Assembly (NCBI GenBank): GCA_037200125.1
Contig: JBBCGS010000002.1
Coordinates: 248,001 to 312,000 of the forward strand
Length of the DNA stretch: 64,000 nucleotides
Origin: JADGHX01 sp037200125
Lineage (GTDB): Bacteria; Pseudomonadota; Gammaproteobacteria; Steroidobacterales; Steroidobacteraceae
Direction of reading: 5' to 3'
Shown here: piece after piece, positions 18,039 to 26,841 of the stretch
How positions within the stretch are numbered: the stretch's first letter is position 1
Layout of the letters: the number at the start of each line of letters is the position of its first letter
Position numbers and translations under genes: made by a program
The notes under the pieces: generated by a model
Told to the model about the DNA's origin: nothing
What the model saw: the letters and a program-made list of their open reading frames with translations, nothing else
The model's database searches: none

Positions 18039-18070
18039 TTGCATCCCGCGTTAATATGCCTATACATTAA
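18039..18070. promoter_or_regulatory. Single HutC-type operator in the hutF-hutI divergent region
   Basis: TTAAT..T/A..ATTAA arms give an imperfect palindrome at 18051-18070 enclosing TGCCTATACA (18057-18066). On the plus strand TTGCAT (18039-18044) and TATACA (18061-18066), 16 bp apart, make a plausible hutI promoter whose -10 lies inside the operator. No second copy is found 22 bp away, unlike the five tandem sites. One bound repressor could control both hutFC and hutIHGUD. Confidence 0.65.
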
Positions 18071-18110
18071 CAGCCAGCCGGTCACCTTGCCAGCGCAGCC
18101 GACCCCATCC

Positions 18111-19328
18111 ATGACCTTGCCCTCGACCGAACCCACCCGCATCTGGCGCAACGCGCGCCTGGCCACGCTTGCGACCGCAAGCCCCGGCCTGGGGGTGGTC
18201 GAACAGGGAGCGGTGGTCGCGCGCGGAGACCGGATCGTCTATGCCGGGCCGGAAAGCGGGATGCCGTTGGTCGCCGGCGCCGACGCCTTCGATTGCGAAG
18301 GGCGCTGGATCACGCCCGGCCTGGTCGACTGCCACACGCATCTCGTGTACGGCGGCAATCGGGCACGCGAGTTCCAGATGCGCCTGAACGGCGCGACCTA
18401 TGAACAGATCGCGAAATCCGGCGGCGGGATCCTGTCGACGGTCCGCCAGACACGCGCCGCCAGCGACGAGAGCCTGCTCCGCCAGGCACTGCCGCGCCTG
18501 GATGCGCTGATTGCCGAGGGCGTGACCACGATCGAGATCAAGTCCGGTTACGGTCTCGATCTCGAGAGCGAGCGCAAGATGCTCCGCGTCGCGCGCCAGC
18601 TGGGGCGCGAGCGGCCGGTCACTGTCCTGACCACCTTTCTGGGCGCACACGCGCTGCCACCGGAAGCCGCCAGCAAAGACGAGTACATCGACGCCATTAT
18701 CACAGGCATGCTGCCCGCCCTAGCCGAGGAAGGACTGGTCGATGCCGTCGATGCGTTCTGCGAAGGGATCGCGTTCACGCCGGAACAAGTGTCGCGGGTG
18801 TTCGCGGCGGCGAACGCCCTGCGCCTGCGCGTGAAACTGCACGCGGACCAGCTATCCAACCTGCATGGCGGAGCGCTTGCGGCGAACCATCGCGCGCTCT
18901 CCGCCGATCATCTCGAACATGCCGACGAGCCGAGCATCGCCTCCATGGCCACCGCAGGCACCGTTGCCGTTATTCTTCCCGGAGCCTTCTACTTTCTGCG
19001 GGAGAAGACTCTTCCACCGATCGATCTGTTGAGACGCCACACCGTGCCCATTGCCCTAGCGACCGACTCGAACCCCGGGACCTCGCCATTGACCTCCTTG
19101 CTCCTGGCCCTGAACCTGGCGGCAACACAATTCCGCCTGACTGTCGAAGAGTGCATTGCCGGTGTCACGCGTGAGGCCGCGCGAGCGCTCGGCCTCACGG
19201 CCGACGTCGGCACGCTCGAGGCCGGCAAATACGCCGACCTCGCCATCTGGAACATCGACGAGCCCGCGGAGCTCGTCTACCGCATGGGCTTCAACCCGCT
19301 GTTCGCCCGCATTCGGAGAGGCCAATGA
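18111..19328 (+). CDS. hutI: Imidazolonepropionase
   Basis: A 405-residue amidohydrolase that opens imidazolone-5-propionate to N-formimidoyl-L-glutamate, the third step of histidine breakdown. PGLVDCHTHLVYGGNR carries metal ligands H75 and H77. EIKSGYGLDLE, LHADQLSN and ALATDSNPGTS are further family motifs. The ATG at 18111 is chosen because it starts the conserved fold; upstream codons run through the operator. The stop overlaps the hutH start (ATGA), so the two are translationally coupled. Confidence 0.95.
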   Translation: MTLPSTEPTRIWRNARLATLATASPGLGVVEQGAVVARGDRIVYAGPESGMPLVAGADAFDCEGRWITPGLVDCHTHLVYGGNRAREFQMRLNGATYEQIAKSGGGILSTVRQTRAASDESLLRQALPRLDALIAEGVTTIEIKSGYGLDLESERKMLRVARQLGRERPVTVLTTFLGAHALPPEAASKDEYIDAIITGMLPALAEEGLVDAVDAFCEGIAFTPEQVSRVFAAANALRLRVKLHADQLSNLHGGALAANHRALSADHLEHADEPSIASMATAGTVAVILPGAFYFLREKTLPPIDLLRRHTVPIALATDSNPGTSPLTSLLLALNLAATQFRLTVEECIAGVTREAARALGLTADVGTLEAGKYADLAIWNIDEPAELVYRMGFNPLFARIRRGQ

Positions 19329-20866
19329 TCGCTATCGTATTGAAGCCGGGCGAAGCGACGTTCGCGGACTGGCATGCGATCTACCGAGGTGCCGTGCCGA
19401 AGCTCGACGCCGGCTGCCGTGCGGCGGTGGAACGCGGGGCGCTCGCCGTTGCGCGCATCGTCGCCGAAGGCAAGCCGGTGTACGGCATCAACACCGGCTT
19501 CGGCAAGCTCGCCAGCGTTCGCATCGACACTGCGGATCTGGCTCGGCTGCAGCGGAACATCGTGTTGTCCCATTCGGCCGGCGTGGGCGAGCCGCTGCGG
19601 GTGGATATCACGCGGCTGATGATGGCGCTGAAGCTTGCGAGCCTCGGCCACGGCGCCTCCGGCGTTCGCGGCGTGACGCTCGACTTTCTCGAAACCATGC
19701 TGGCACACGAGATCATTCCGGTCGTGCCGTCGCAGGGCTCCGTGGGAGCATCCGGGGATCTGGCGCCGCTGGCACACATGACCGCGGCAATGATTGGCGT
19801 CGGCGAAGTCACGACCCCGCAAGGCCGTATGCCCGCGACCGAGGGCCTCGCGCTCGCCAAGCTCAAACCGCTGGTGCTCGCGCCCAAGGAGGGCCTGGCG
19901 CTTCTGAATGGCACGCAGTTCTCCACGGCGGTGGCGCTTGCGGCGCTGTTCGAAACGGAACGCGTGTTCCAGACCGCGCTCGTCGTGGGTGCCCTGACCA
20001 CCGATGCCTATCGCGGCACCGATACGCCGTTCGATCCGCGCATCCACGTGCTTCGCAAGCATCGGGGCCAGATCGAGGCCGCGAGCGCCCTGCGCGACCT
20101 CATGGCCGGCAGCGCTTTACGCGCCTCGCACCTCGAGAACGACGACCGGGTGCAGGACCCGTATTGTCTTCGCTGCCAGCCGCAGGTGATGGGCGCCTGC
20201 CTCGACCTGCTCCGCAACGCCGCCAATTTCCTCGGCACCGAAGCCAACGGCGTCTCCGACAATCCGCTGATCATGGCGGACGACGGCGTCGCGCTCTCCG
20301 GCGGCAACTTCCACGCCGAGCCGGTGGCCTTCGCCGCGGACATGATCGCCATGGCCGTGTGTGAAATCGGCTCCATTGCCGAGCGGCGTATCGCCATGCT
20401 GATCGATCCGGCGCTCTCGGGACTGCCCGCCTTCCTTACGCCCAATCCCGGCCTGAACTCGGGCTTCATGATTCCGCAGGTGACCGCCGCGGCGCTCGTG
20501 TCCGAGAACAAGCAGAAGGCCTTCCCGGCGAGCGTGGACTCCATTCCAACTTCAGCGAACCAGGAAGACCATGTCTCGATGGCCGCGCACGGCGCACGGC
20601 GCCTGCTGCCGATGATCGAGAACACCGCCGCCGTCGTCGCCATCGAATTGCTCGCGGCGGCCCAGGCGTGCGACTTCCATTCGCCGATGCCCTCGAGCGC
20701 GCCGCTGGAAGCGGTGCGCGCAGTGCTGCGCGAACGCGTCGCGCGGCTGGACGACGATCGCTACATGCACCCCGATCTGGAGGCTGCCATTTCGCTCGTG
20801 CGCTCCGGCTCCATCGCGGCCGCGGTGGGCGTGCGGTTGCCGCAGCTTTCGGGCGCAGACGCGTGA
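19325..20866 (+). CDS. hutH: Histidine ammonia-lyase
   Basis: A 513-residue histidase that deaminates L-histidine to trans-urocanate. The MIO cofactor forms autocatalytically from the Ala-Ser-Gly triad at residues 142-144 (GSVGASGDLAPLAHM). YGINTGFG near 53-60 and LLNGTQFS are the other hallmark motifs, and the length is normal for bacterial HutH. The ATG at 19325 overlaps the hutI TGA by four bases. Its own stop overlaps the GTG of hutG. Urocanate made here is the usual HutC inducer. Confidence 0.97.
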   Translation: MIAIVLKPGEATFADWHAIYRGAVPKLDAGCRAAVERGALAVARIVAEGKPVYGINTGFGKLASVRIDTADLARLQRNIVLSHSAGVGEPLRVDITRLMMALKLASLGHGASGVRGVTLDFLETMLAHEIIPVVPSQGSVGASGDLAPLAHMTAAMIGVGEVTTPQGRMPATEGLALAKLKPLVLAPKEGLALLNGTQFSTAVALAALFETERVFQTALVVGALTTDAYRGTDTPFDPRIHVLRKHRGQIEAASALRDLMAGSALRASHLENDDRVQDPYCLRCQPQVMGACLDLLRNAANFLGTEANGVSDNPLIMADDGVALSGGNFHAEPVAFAADMIAMAVCEIGSIAERRIAMLIDPALSGLPAFLTPNPGLNSGFMIPQVTAAALVSENKQKAFPASVDSIPTSANQEDHVSMAAHGARRLLPMIENTAAVVAIELLAAAQACDFHSPMPSSAPLEAVRAVLRERVARLDDDRYMHPDLEAAISLVRSGSIAAAVGVRLPQLSGADA

Positions 20867-21690
20867 CAGTCGAGTCGGAATGGCTGCACGTTCGGCGGGG
20901 CTCCGCGCCACTGCTGCTCAGCATGCCTCATGCGGGCACAGACCTGCGTGGCCTCGAGGGCCGGCTGCAATCCGCCTGGCTCGCGCGCAAGGATGCGGAC
21001 TGGTACGTGCCGGAGCTCTACGACTTCGCGTCCGAGCTCGACGCCACGATCGTGCGCACCGGCGTCTCGCGCACCGTCATCGACGTCAACCGCGACCCGA
21101 CGGGGCAATCGCTCTACCCCGGCCAGAACACCACCGACTTGTGCCCGACGACCACGTTCGACGGCGAGCCGCTGTACGTCGCGGGCGCCGAGCCGACGGC
21201 GGCCGAGATCGCCGAGCGGCGCCGCCTGTATTTCGAGCCCTATCACGCGACGTTGCGCCGTGAAGCGGCAAGGCTGCTGAAAGAGCACCCTCGCGTCGTC
21301 GTGTATGACTGCCATTCCATCCGCTCCGAAGTGCCGCGCCTGTTCGAGGGCACGCTGCCTCAGTTCAACATCGGCACGAACAGCGGCAAGTCGTGCGCGC
21401 CCGCGCTCGCCGAAGGCGTGCTCCGGATCTGCAAGGCATCCGGTGCGAGCTCCGTGCTGAACGGTCGCTTCAAGGGCGGCTACATCACCCGCAGCTTCGG
21501 CGCGCCGGACGCGCACCTCCACGCCATCCAGATGGAGCTTGCGACACGCGGCTACCTGCGCGAAAAACCCGGCTCGGTTTCCGAGCGGGACTGGCCCCCA
21601 CCTTACGAACCGGCTCATGCGGCGCCGTTGCGCGATGTCCTGCGCGCCATCCTGAAGCACTGCATTTCATTCCCACTGTCACAGGACTAA
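20863..21690 (+). CDS. hutG: N-formylglutamate deformylase
   Basis: A 275-residue FGase-family hydrolase that splits N-formyl-L-glutamate into glutamate and formate, completing the hutF-type pathway. SMPHAGTDL (H23), VIDVNRDPTG and YDCHSIRSEVPRLFEG carry the metal and substrate residues. The start is the GTG at 20863 sharing GTGA with the hutH stop; the ATG far upstream lies inside hutH and is not credible. It is 14 bp from hutU. Confidence 0.93.
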   Translation: MTVESEWLHVRRGSAPLLLSMPHAGTDLRGLEGRLQSAWLARKDADWYVPELYDFASELDATIVRTGVSRTVIDVNRDPTGQSLYPGQNTTDLCPTTTFDGEPLYVAGAEPTAAEIAERRRLYFEPYHATLRREAARLLKEHPRVVVYDCHSIRSEVPRLFEGTLPQFNIGTNSGKSCAPALAEGVLRICKASGASSVLNGRFKGGYITRSFGAPDAHLHAIQMELATRGYLREKPGSVSERDWPPPYEPAHAAPLRDVLRAILKHCISFPLSQD

Positions 21691-21704
21691 CTCCAGGAAC
21701 CATC

Positions 21705-23366
21705 ATGTCCCGAGTCGATGCATCCCGCGTTGTTCGTGCCCCGCGAGGCACCGCCCTCTCCGCCCTAAGCTGGCAGACCGAGGCGCCCCTGCGAATGCTG
21801 ATGAACAATCTCGATCCCGAAGTCGCGGAGCGACCGGCGGAGCTCGTCGTGTATGGCGGCATCGGCCGCGCCGCGCGCGACTGGGAGAGCTTCGATCGGA
21901 TCGTCGCCACGCTGAGGCGCCTGGAAGGCGACCAGACGCTGCTCATCCAGTCCGGCAAGCCGGTGGGCGTGTTCCGCACGCATGCGAATGCGCCGCGCGT
22001 GCTGCTGGCGAACTCGAATCTCGTGCCCCACTGGGCCAACTGGAAGCACTTCAACGAGCTCGACCGCAAGGGCCTCATGATGTACGGCCAGATGACGGCC
22101 GGCTCGTGGATCTATATCGGCTCACAGGGCATCGTGCAGGGCACGTACGAGACGTTCGTCGAGATGGGCCGGCGCCACTACGGCGGCAGCCTCAAAGGGA
22201 AGTGGGTTCTCACGGCAGGCCTCGGCGGCATGGGTGGCGCGCAACCGCTGGCCGCCACGATGGCCGGCGCGTGCTGTCTCGCCATCGAATGCCGCCAGTC
22301 GAGCATCGACTTCCGGCTGCGCACGCGATACGTCGATGTCTGCGCCGCCAATCTCGACGAAGCGCTCGCGATCATCAAGTCCGCCACGGCCGAAGGCAAA
22401 GCGCTGTCGGTCGCGTTGCGTGGTAATGCGGCCGACATCCTGCCCGAGCTCGTGCGCCGTGGCGTGCGGCCGGATGCGGTGACGGACCAGACATCGGCAC
22501 ACGATCCCGTGAACGGCTATCTGCCGAGCGGCTGGACCGTGGAACGTTGGGAAACGGAGAAGACTTCGAATCCGGAAGGCGTGGCCGAAGCCGCCAGGAA
22601 GTCGATGGCCGTGCACGTGCGGGCCATGCTCGAGTTCCATCGCCTCGGCATTCCGACATTCGACTACGGCAACAACATTCGCCAGGTCGCGTTCGACGAA
22701 GGTGTGAAGGATGCGTTCGCCTTCCCCGGCTTCGTGCCGGCGTATATCCGCCCCCTCTTCTGTCGCGGCGTCGGGCCGTTCCGCTGGGCCGCGCTGTCGG
22801 GCGATCCGGAGGACATCCGCAAAACCGATGCCAAGGTCAAAGAGCTGATGCCGGACGACAAGCACCTGCATAACTGGCTGGACATGGCCGGCCAGCGCAT
22901 CAGCTTCCAGGGGCTTCCCGCGCGCATCTGCTGGGTCGGCCTCGGCGACCGCCACCGCCTCGGCCTTGCGTTCAACGACATGGTGGCTTCCGGGGAGCTC
23001 AAAGCGCCGGTGGTCATCGGCCGCGACCATCTCGACTCGGGTTCGGTCGCCTCGCCGAATCGCGAGACCGAAGCGATGCAGGACGGCTCCGACGCCGTGT
23101 CGGACTGGCCGCTGCTGAACGCGCTTCTCAACACGGCGTCCGGCGCAACCTGGGTCTCGTTCCATCACGGCGGCGGCGTCGGCATGGGGTTCTCGCAGCA
23201 CGCCGGCATGGTCATCGTGTGCGACGGCACTCGCGACGCCGCGGAGCGAATCGGCCGCGTGCTGTGGAACGACCCGGCGACCGGAGTCATGCGGCATGCC
23301 GATGCGGGCTATCCGCTCGCCATCGAACACGCGCGCAAAATGGGCCTGGATCTGCCGAGCATCTGA
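21705..23366 (+). CDS. hutU: Urocanate hydratase
   Basis: A 553-residue NAD-dependent urocanase that hydrates urocanate to imidazolonepropionate. The GLGGMGGAQP dinucleotide motif is at residues 172-181. YGQMTAGSWIYIGSQGIVQGTYET and FHHGGGVGMGFSQHAGMV are near-invariant family signatures. The ATG at 21705 has AGGA upstream and gives the usual length of about 555. It is in the hutIHGUD operon, six bases before hutD. Confidence 0.97.
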   Translation: MSRVDASRVVRAPRGTALSALSWQTEAPLRMLMNNLDPEVAERPAELVVYGGIGRAARDWESFDRIVATLRRLEGDQTLLIQSGKPVGVFRTHANAPRVLLANSNLVPHWANWKHFNELDRKGLMMYGQMTAGSWIYIGSQGIVQGTYETFVEMGRRHYGGSLKGKWVLTAGLGGMGGAQPLAATMAGACCLAIECRQSSIDFRLRTRYVDVCAANLDEALAIIKSATAEGKALSVALRGNAADILPELVRRGVRPDAVTDQTSAHDPVNGYLPSGWTVERWETEKTSNPEGVAEAARKSMAVHVRAMLEFHRLGIPTFDYGNNIRQVAFDEGVKDAFAFPGFVPAYIRPLFCRGVGPFRWAALSGDPEDIRKTDAKVKELMPDDKHLHNWLDMAGQRISFQGLPARICWVGLGDRHRLGLAFNDMVASGELKAPVVIGRDHLDSGSVASPNRETEAMQDGSDAVSDWPLLNALLNTASGATWVSFHHGGGVGMGFSQHAGMVIVCDGTRDAAERIGRVLWNDPATGVMRHADAGYPLAIEHARKMGLDLPSI

Positions 23367-23372
23367 CGCCGC

Positions 23373-23969
23373 ATGCGCCTCCTCCGGTCGGCGGACTACC
23401 GCCGCATGCCTTGGAAGAACGGCGGCGGCGAGACGCGGGAAGTCGCGGTATGGCCGGAAGGCGCCGCGCTGGATGCGATCGAGTGGCGCATCAGCCTCGC
23501 CACCGTGGCGAGCGACGGGCCGTTTTCCACTTTCGGCGGCGTGACGCGAACGCTTTGCGTGATCCAGGGCGCGGGCATCGAGCTGCGTGTGGGCGACGAG
23601 CCCACGCGCACGCTCCGCACGACATCGGAGCCCTGCACGTTCGACGGTGAGGCGCCCGCGAAGGCCTCGCTGATCGACGGGCCGATCGTGGATCTGAACG
23701 TGATGAGCCGGCGCGGACGCTTCCGGCATCACGTCCGGCGGCAATTCGTCTCAGGCTCGCGGGAGATCCTGGCCGCCGCGGCTTCGACGATTATTTTCTG
23801 TCGAGACGGCGCCGTGCTCTGCACCGACGCAAGCGGCCGCGGCGAGCTGCAAGCGGAAGACTGCGCCCTCGTCGAGGGCGCGCCGCAAGCCGTGCGGCTC
23901 AGCGCCGCGCAGCGCGCGGAAGTGCTCGTGATCGAGCTCTACCGCGAGGCCACCCGCTCAGGCACATAG
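23373..23969 (+). CDS. hutD: HutD family protein
   Basis: A 198-residue cupin-fold protein of the HutD family. It opens RSADYRRMPWKNGGGETREVAVWPEGA with EWRISLATVASDGPFSTFGGVTRTLCVIQGAGIEL, the conserved core. HutD is found in many hut operons and has been proposed to limit hut expression, possibly by binding a pathway intermediate, but it is not an enzyme of the pathway. It is last in the operon, and its 3' end overlaps the convergent aminotransferase gene by 31 bp. Confidence 0.92.
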   Translation: MRLLRSADYRRMPWKNGGGETREVAVWPEGAALDAIEWRISLATVASDGPFSTFGGVTRTLCVIQGAGIELRVGDEPTRTLRTTSEPCTFDGEAPAKASLIDGPIVDLNVMSRRGRFRHHVRRQFVSGSREILAAAASTIIFCRDGAVLCTDASGRGELQAEDCALVEGAPQAVRLSAAQRAEVLVIELYREATRSGT

Positions 23970-25096
23970 CGTGGGGCGGCCAACAGCTGCTCCACCGAAG
24001 CGACGAGCCTGTCGTTCTCCTCGGGGGTGCCGATCGACGCGCGAATGAACCCGCCATAGCCGGGCTCGAGCCACGGTTTCACGACGATGCCGTCCCGAAC
24101 CAGCGCCTTGGCGACCTCGGCGCTGTTCAGCCCCGTGTCGAAGAAGACGAAATTCGCAAGCGAAGGCGCAACGGCAATTCGCCGGCTCCGCAGCTCACCC
24201 AGCACGCGTTCGCGCTCGGCGACGATCTTGCGCACCGAGCCGCGCATCCACGCTTCATCCTGCAACGCCGCGACCGCCGCGATCTGCGCGGCGGAGTTCA
24301 CATTGAACGGTGTCTTCGCGGCGGCGAGCATCTTCGCGATCCGGCTGTCCGAGCAGACGGCGTAGCCGACGCGCAGCCCCGCCAAACCGTAGGCTTTCGA
24401 GAACGTGCGAAGCACGACGTGCGGAACGCGCGCGGCGCGCAGGAAGGCGACGCCATCCGGCGTCTCCGCCGGCACGAACTCCCGATACGCCTCGTCGAGG
24501 ACGAACAAGGTCGAGGCGGACAAGCCCCGCACGACCTCGCCGAGCTGCGCGGCATCGAGCGCCGCGCCGACGGGGTTCCACGGCGAGGGCAGGAAGACGA
24601 GACTCGGCCGCGCGGCCAGCGCCTTCAACAGACCCGGCACATCGAAACCGAAGTCCGCCGTCATGGGCACCTTGACGACACGGGCACCCACCGCGAGCGG
24701 CTCGATTTCGTGCAGCCCGAAGCTCGGCGCCACGGTGAGCGCCACGGCGCCGGTCGTCAGGAAGCTGCGGGCCGCGGCCGCGATCATCTCCTCCGAGCCG
24801 TTGCCGATGACGAGCTCGGCCGCGGGGACGCCGAGGTGCGCGGCCAGTGCATTTCGCAGCAGCTCACAGTTCGGGTCCGAGTACCGCCCGATCTCCAACG
24901 CGCTCGTGGAGAGCGCACGCGCCACCTCGGGGGAGCATCCATACGGATTCTCGTTGCTCGCAAGCCTGGCAATGGATTCGTGTCGGCTGACAGCGCGGGC
25001 CGCGGCGAGCGTGAGTCCGGCGTTGTACTTCGGCAGCGCGGCGATATGCGAGTTGAAGGAAAGCCCTGAAAGATCGGGCTTCGAGTCGTCGGTCAC
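23939..25096 (-). CDS. HisC-like PLP aminotransferase
   Basis: A 385-residue fold-type I aminotransferase. LASNENPYG (47-53), GNGSEEMI (98-104), SPWNPVG (171-177, with N174), DEAYREF (D201, Y204), the PLP lysine in TFSKAYGLAGLRVGY (K234) and FIRASIGTPEEN near the C-terminus match histidinol-phosphate aminotransferase. The usual NNPTG loop reads WNPVG, which is atypical. With hut genes and a HutC-type tandem operator upstream (25255), a catabolic role such as histidine or imidazole-pyruvate transamination is as plausible as a biosynthetic one; this is inference. It is convergent with hutD, and its leader has three hairpins. Confidence 0.85.
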   Translation of the reverse strand: MTDDSKPDLSGLSFNSHIAALPKYNAGLTLAAARAVSRHESIARLASNENPYGCSPEVARALSTSALEIGRYSDPNCELLRNALAAHLGVPAAELVIGNGSEEMIAAAARSFLTTGAVALTVAPSFGLHEIEPLAVGARVVKVPMTADFGFDVPGLLKALAARPSLVFLPSPWNPVGAALDAAQLGEVVRGLSASTLFVLDEAYREFVPAETPDGVAFLRAARVPHVVLRTFSKAYGLAGLRVGYAVCSDSRIAKMLAAAKTPFNVNSAAQIAAVAALQDEAWMRGSVRKIVAERERVLGELRSRRIAVAPSLANFVFFDTGLNSAEVAKALVRDGIVVKPWLEPGYGGFIRASIGTPEENDRLVASVEQLLAAPRYVPERVASR

Positions 25097-25130
25097 GGGT
25101 CAGGAGCCTCGTTGCGCGAATGAACGGCAT

Positions 25131-25195
25131 TGTCTGTGCCAGACATCGCCGGAAGAACACCCGCAAAGCGGGTGTCGATTTAGATTCGCTAAATC
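25131..25195 (-). promoter_or_regulatory. Three consecutive leader hairpins before the aminotransferase gene
   Basis: In transcription order the leader has GATTTAG/CTAAATC (25177-25195, 7-bp stem), ACACCCGC/GCGGGTGT (25157-25175, 8-bp stem with a 3-nt loop, then UCUUCC) and TGTCTG/CAGACA (25131-25145). The middle one looks like an intrinsic terminator with a poor U-tract. The last overlaps TGTCTGTGCC, a one-mismatch copy of the operator half TGTCTGTGCA. No upstream leader peptide with histidine codons is visible. Confidence 0.45.
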
Positions 25196-25254
25196 GGCGG
25201 CGCCGAATGAGAGCGCCGCCAATGACGGAGCGCGGATCGTTGGCACGCCCTTAA

Positions 25255-25287
25255 TGTATATACAAAGTGTCTTGAATGTCTATGCAA
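25255..25287 (-). promoter_or_regulatory. Tandem HutC-type operator/promoter of the HisC-like gene
   Basis: TGTATATACA (25255-25264) and TGTCTATGCA (25277-25286) are 22 bp apart centre to centre. On the minus strand -10 TGTATA (25259-25264) and -35 TTGCAT (25282-25287) have a 17-bp spacer. The start would be about 155 nt before the gene. Apart from the shared motif at 25325-25371, the stretch 25372-25650 shows nothing that I can support. Confidence 0.72.
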
Positions 25288-25324
25288 TCGTCACTGGCCG
25301 AGTGGCGAGCGAATATCGTCCGCT

Positions 25325-25371
25325 CACTTTGAGTGCGGAAGGAAGTGGCGTGCGGCGTAGTGGATTCATTT
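25325..25371. promoter_or_regulatory. Shared upstream motif, second copy
   Basis: CACTTTGAGTGCGGAA at 25325-25340 is identical to 11940-11955, and GATTCATTT at 25363-25371 is identical to 11978-11986. The distances to the tandem operator differ by only about two bases from the other copy (39 versus 41, 77 versus 79). Confidence 0.4.
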
Positions 25372-25650
25372 TGGCGCGCGCACGCGGCGCTTCACTCGGG
25401 GCGACCGGCTCAGTCACCTGCGAAGGAATGCAATGTCAACAAGAACTTACGTGCCCGGCAACGGCCTCCGCCGGGGCCTCTGATGCGTGCGCACTCGAGC
25501 GCGCAGAGCTACGTCCGCCAACGACTACGTAAATTGTTCGAGTTGATGGAGATGACGGCTCGTCGACTACTGGGGATTGCGCAGCCGACGCTGTTCCAGC
25601 GAGCTCGCGATGCGCGTCGCTCGAGGCGCCGTACGTTGCCCGCGTCGAGA

Positions 25651-26841
25651 CTACTGAACGGCGGGCTTCGCGTCCGTCGCGGGCGCAATGTCGACGACGC
25701 GCACGGGATTGCCGGCGGCGATGCCATCCGGCGGGGTTTCGATCACACGATCACGGGCATCGAGCCCGCTAGCGATGTCGATGCTCGCGCCGTGATCACG
25801 CGCGATAGTCACGGTCTTCAGAACCACCTTGTTCTTCGTGTCGAGCGTGGCGACGCGCAACCCGCTCTGGTCGAAGATCAACGCGCTGGCCGGCACTCGA
25901 AGCAGCGACGCATCGTGCGCAAGCTCGAAACTCACACTGGCATAGCCGCCCGGCATCAGCTCTCCGGCGGCATTGTCGACGGAGAGCTGAATCAGCGTTG
26001 TGCCGGTGGCCACGTCCACCGCGCCCGATGCCGCCTCGACAACGGCGTCGTATTGCTTGCTGGCGTGTTCCGGTACCGAGAGCGTGGCCTTCGTTCCCTG
26101 CGTCAGATTGCCGGCAAACACCTGCGGCACGTTCACATAAACGCGCAGGCGGCGGATGTCCGACACCACGAACAATTCCTGCCCGCCGCCCCCCGCATTG
26201 ATCAACGCGCCAATGTCGGTTTCGCGCGCCGTTACCACGCCGTCGAACGGCGCGACGATACGGGTGAAGCCGTGCATCGCGCGCAGCCGCTCCACGTTGG
26301 CCCGCTGAGCCTTGACCACCGCCTGTTTGGCGGCGAGATCGCCGCTCTTCTCGTCCGCGTCCTGCTTCGACACGGAGTCCGACTCCAGCATCGATTGCCA
26401 GCGCGCGGCGGTGCTGCTGGCGAGCGCCGCATTGGCTTCGGCCGTGGCCAGATCCGCCTCCGCCTGCAGCAGCTGCTGCTCGACATCCGGCGCTTCGATT
26501 TCCGCGAGCAACTGGCCCGCCTTCACGCGCGTGCCGATATCCACATTCCATTTCTTGAGATAGCCGGACACGCGGGCATACAGCGGCGCGCGTGACGTCG
26601 CTTCGAGCCGGCCGGGCAGATCCAGCGCACTCACTGCGCCGCCGCTGCCGGGCGCCACCACCGAAACGACCGGCAGCGCCTGCTCATCGGTCCACTCCCG
26701 CACCCGGTTCGCGCTCGCGGAGCGGGTGAGGATGCCCGCTGCCACGGCCACAACCACGATCGCGGCGCCGACGATGCCCGCCACACGAAGCTTCTTCGCG
26801 GTCGAAGCGTTAGCGGCAAGTGTGCCGGCGTCAGGCGACAT
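25651..26841 (-). CDS. RND efflux periplasmic adaptor (MFP)
   Basis: A 396-residue membrane-fusion protein. A single N-terminal membrane anchor (about 18-42) is followed by the lipoyl half-motif (RVSGYLKKWNVDIGTRVKAGQLLAEIEAPDVEQQ), an alpha-helical hairpin, the returning lipoyl half (APFDGVVTARETDIGALI), a beta-barrel and a membrane-proximal domain. The ATG at 26841 has GGAGA upstream; a TTG four codons earlier contains that ribosome site and is less likely. The first 11 bases overlap the end of the permease gene. No outer-membrane factor lies beside it, so it may use one encoded elsewhere. Confidence 0.88.
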   Translation of the reverse strand: MSPDAGTLAANASTAKKLRVAGIVGAAIVVVAVAAGILTRSASANRVREWTDEQALPVVSVVAPGSGGAVSALDLPGRLEATSRAPLYARVSGYLKKWNVDIGTRVKAGQLLAEIEAPDVEQQLLQAEADLATAEANAALASSTAARWQSMLESDSVSKQDADEKSGDLAAKQAVVKAQRANVERLRAMHGFTRIVAPFDGVVTARETDIGALINAGGGGQELFVVSDIRRLRVYVNVPQVFAGNLTQGTKATLSVPEHASKQYDAVVEAASGAVDVATGTTLIQLSVDNAAGELMPGGYASVSFELAHDASLLRVPASALIFDQSGLRVATLDTKNKVVLKTVTIARDHGASIDIASGLDARDRVIETPPDGIAAGNPVRVVDIAPATDAKPAVQ

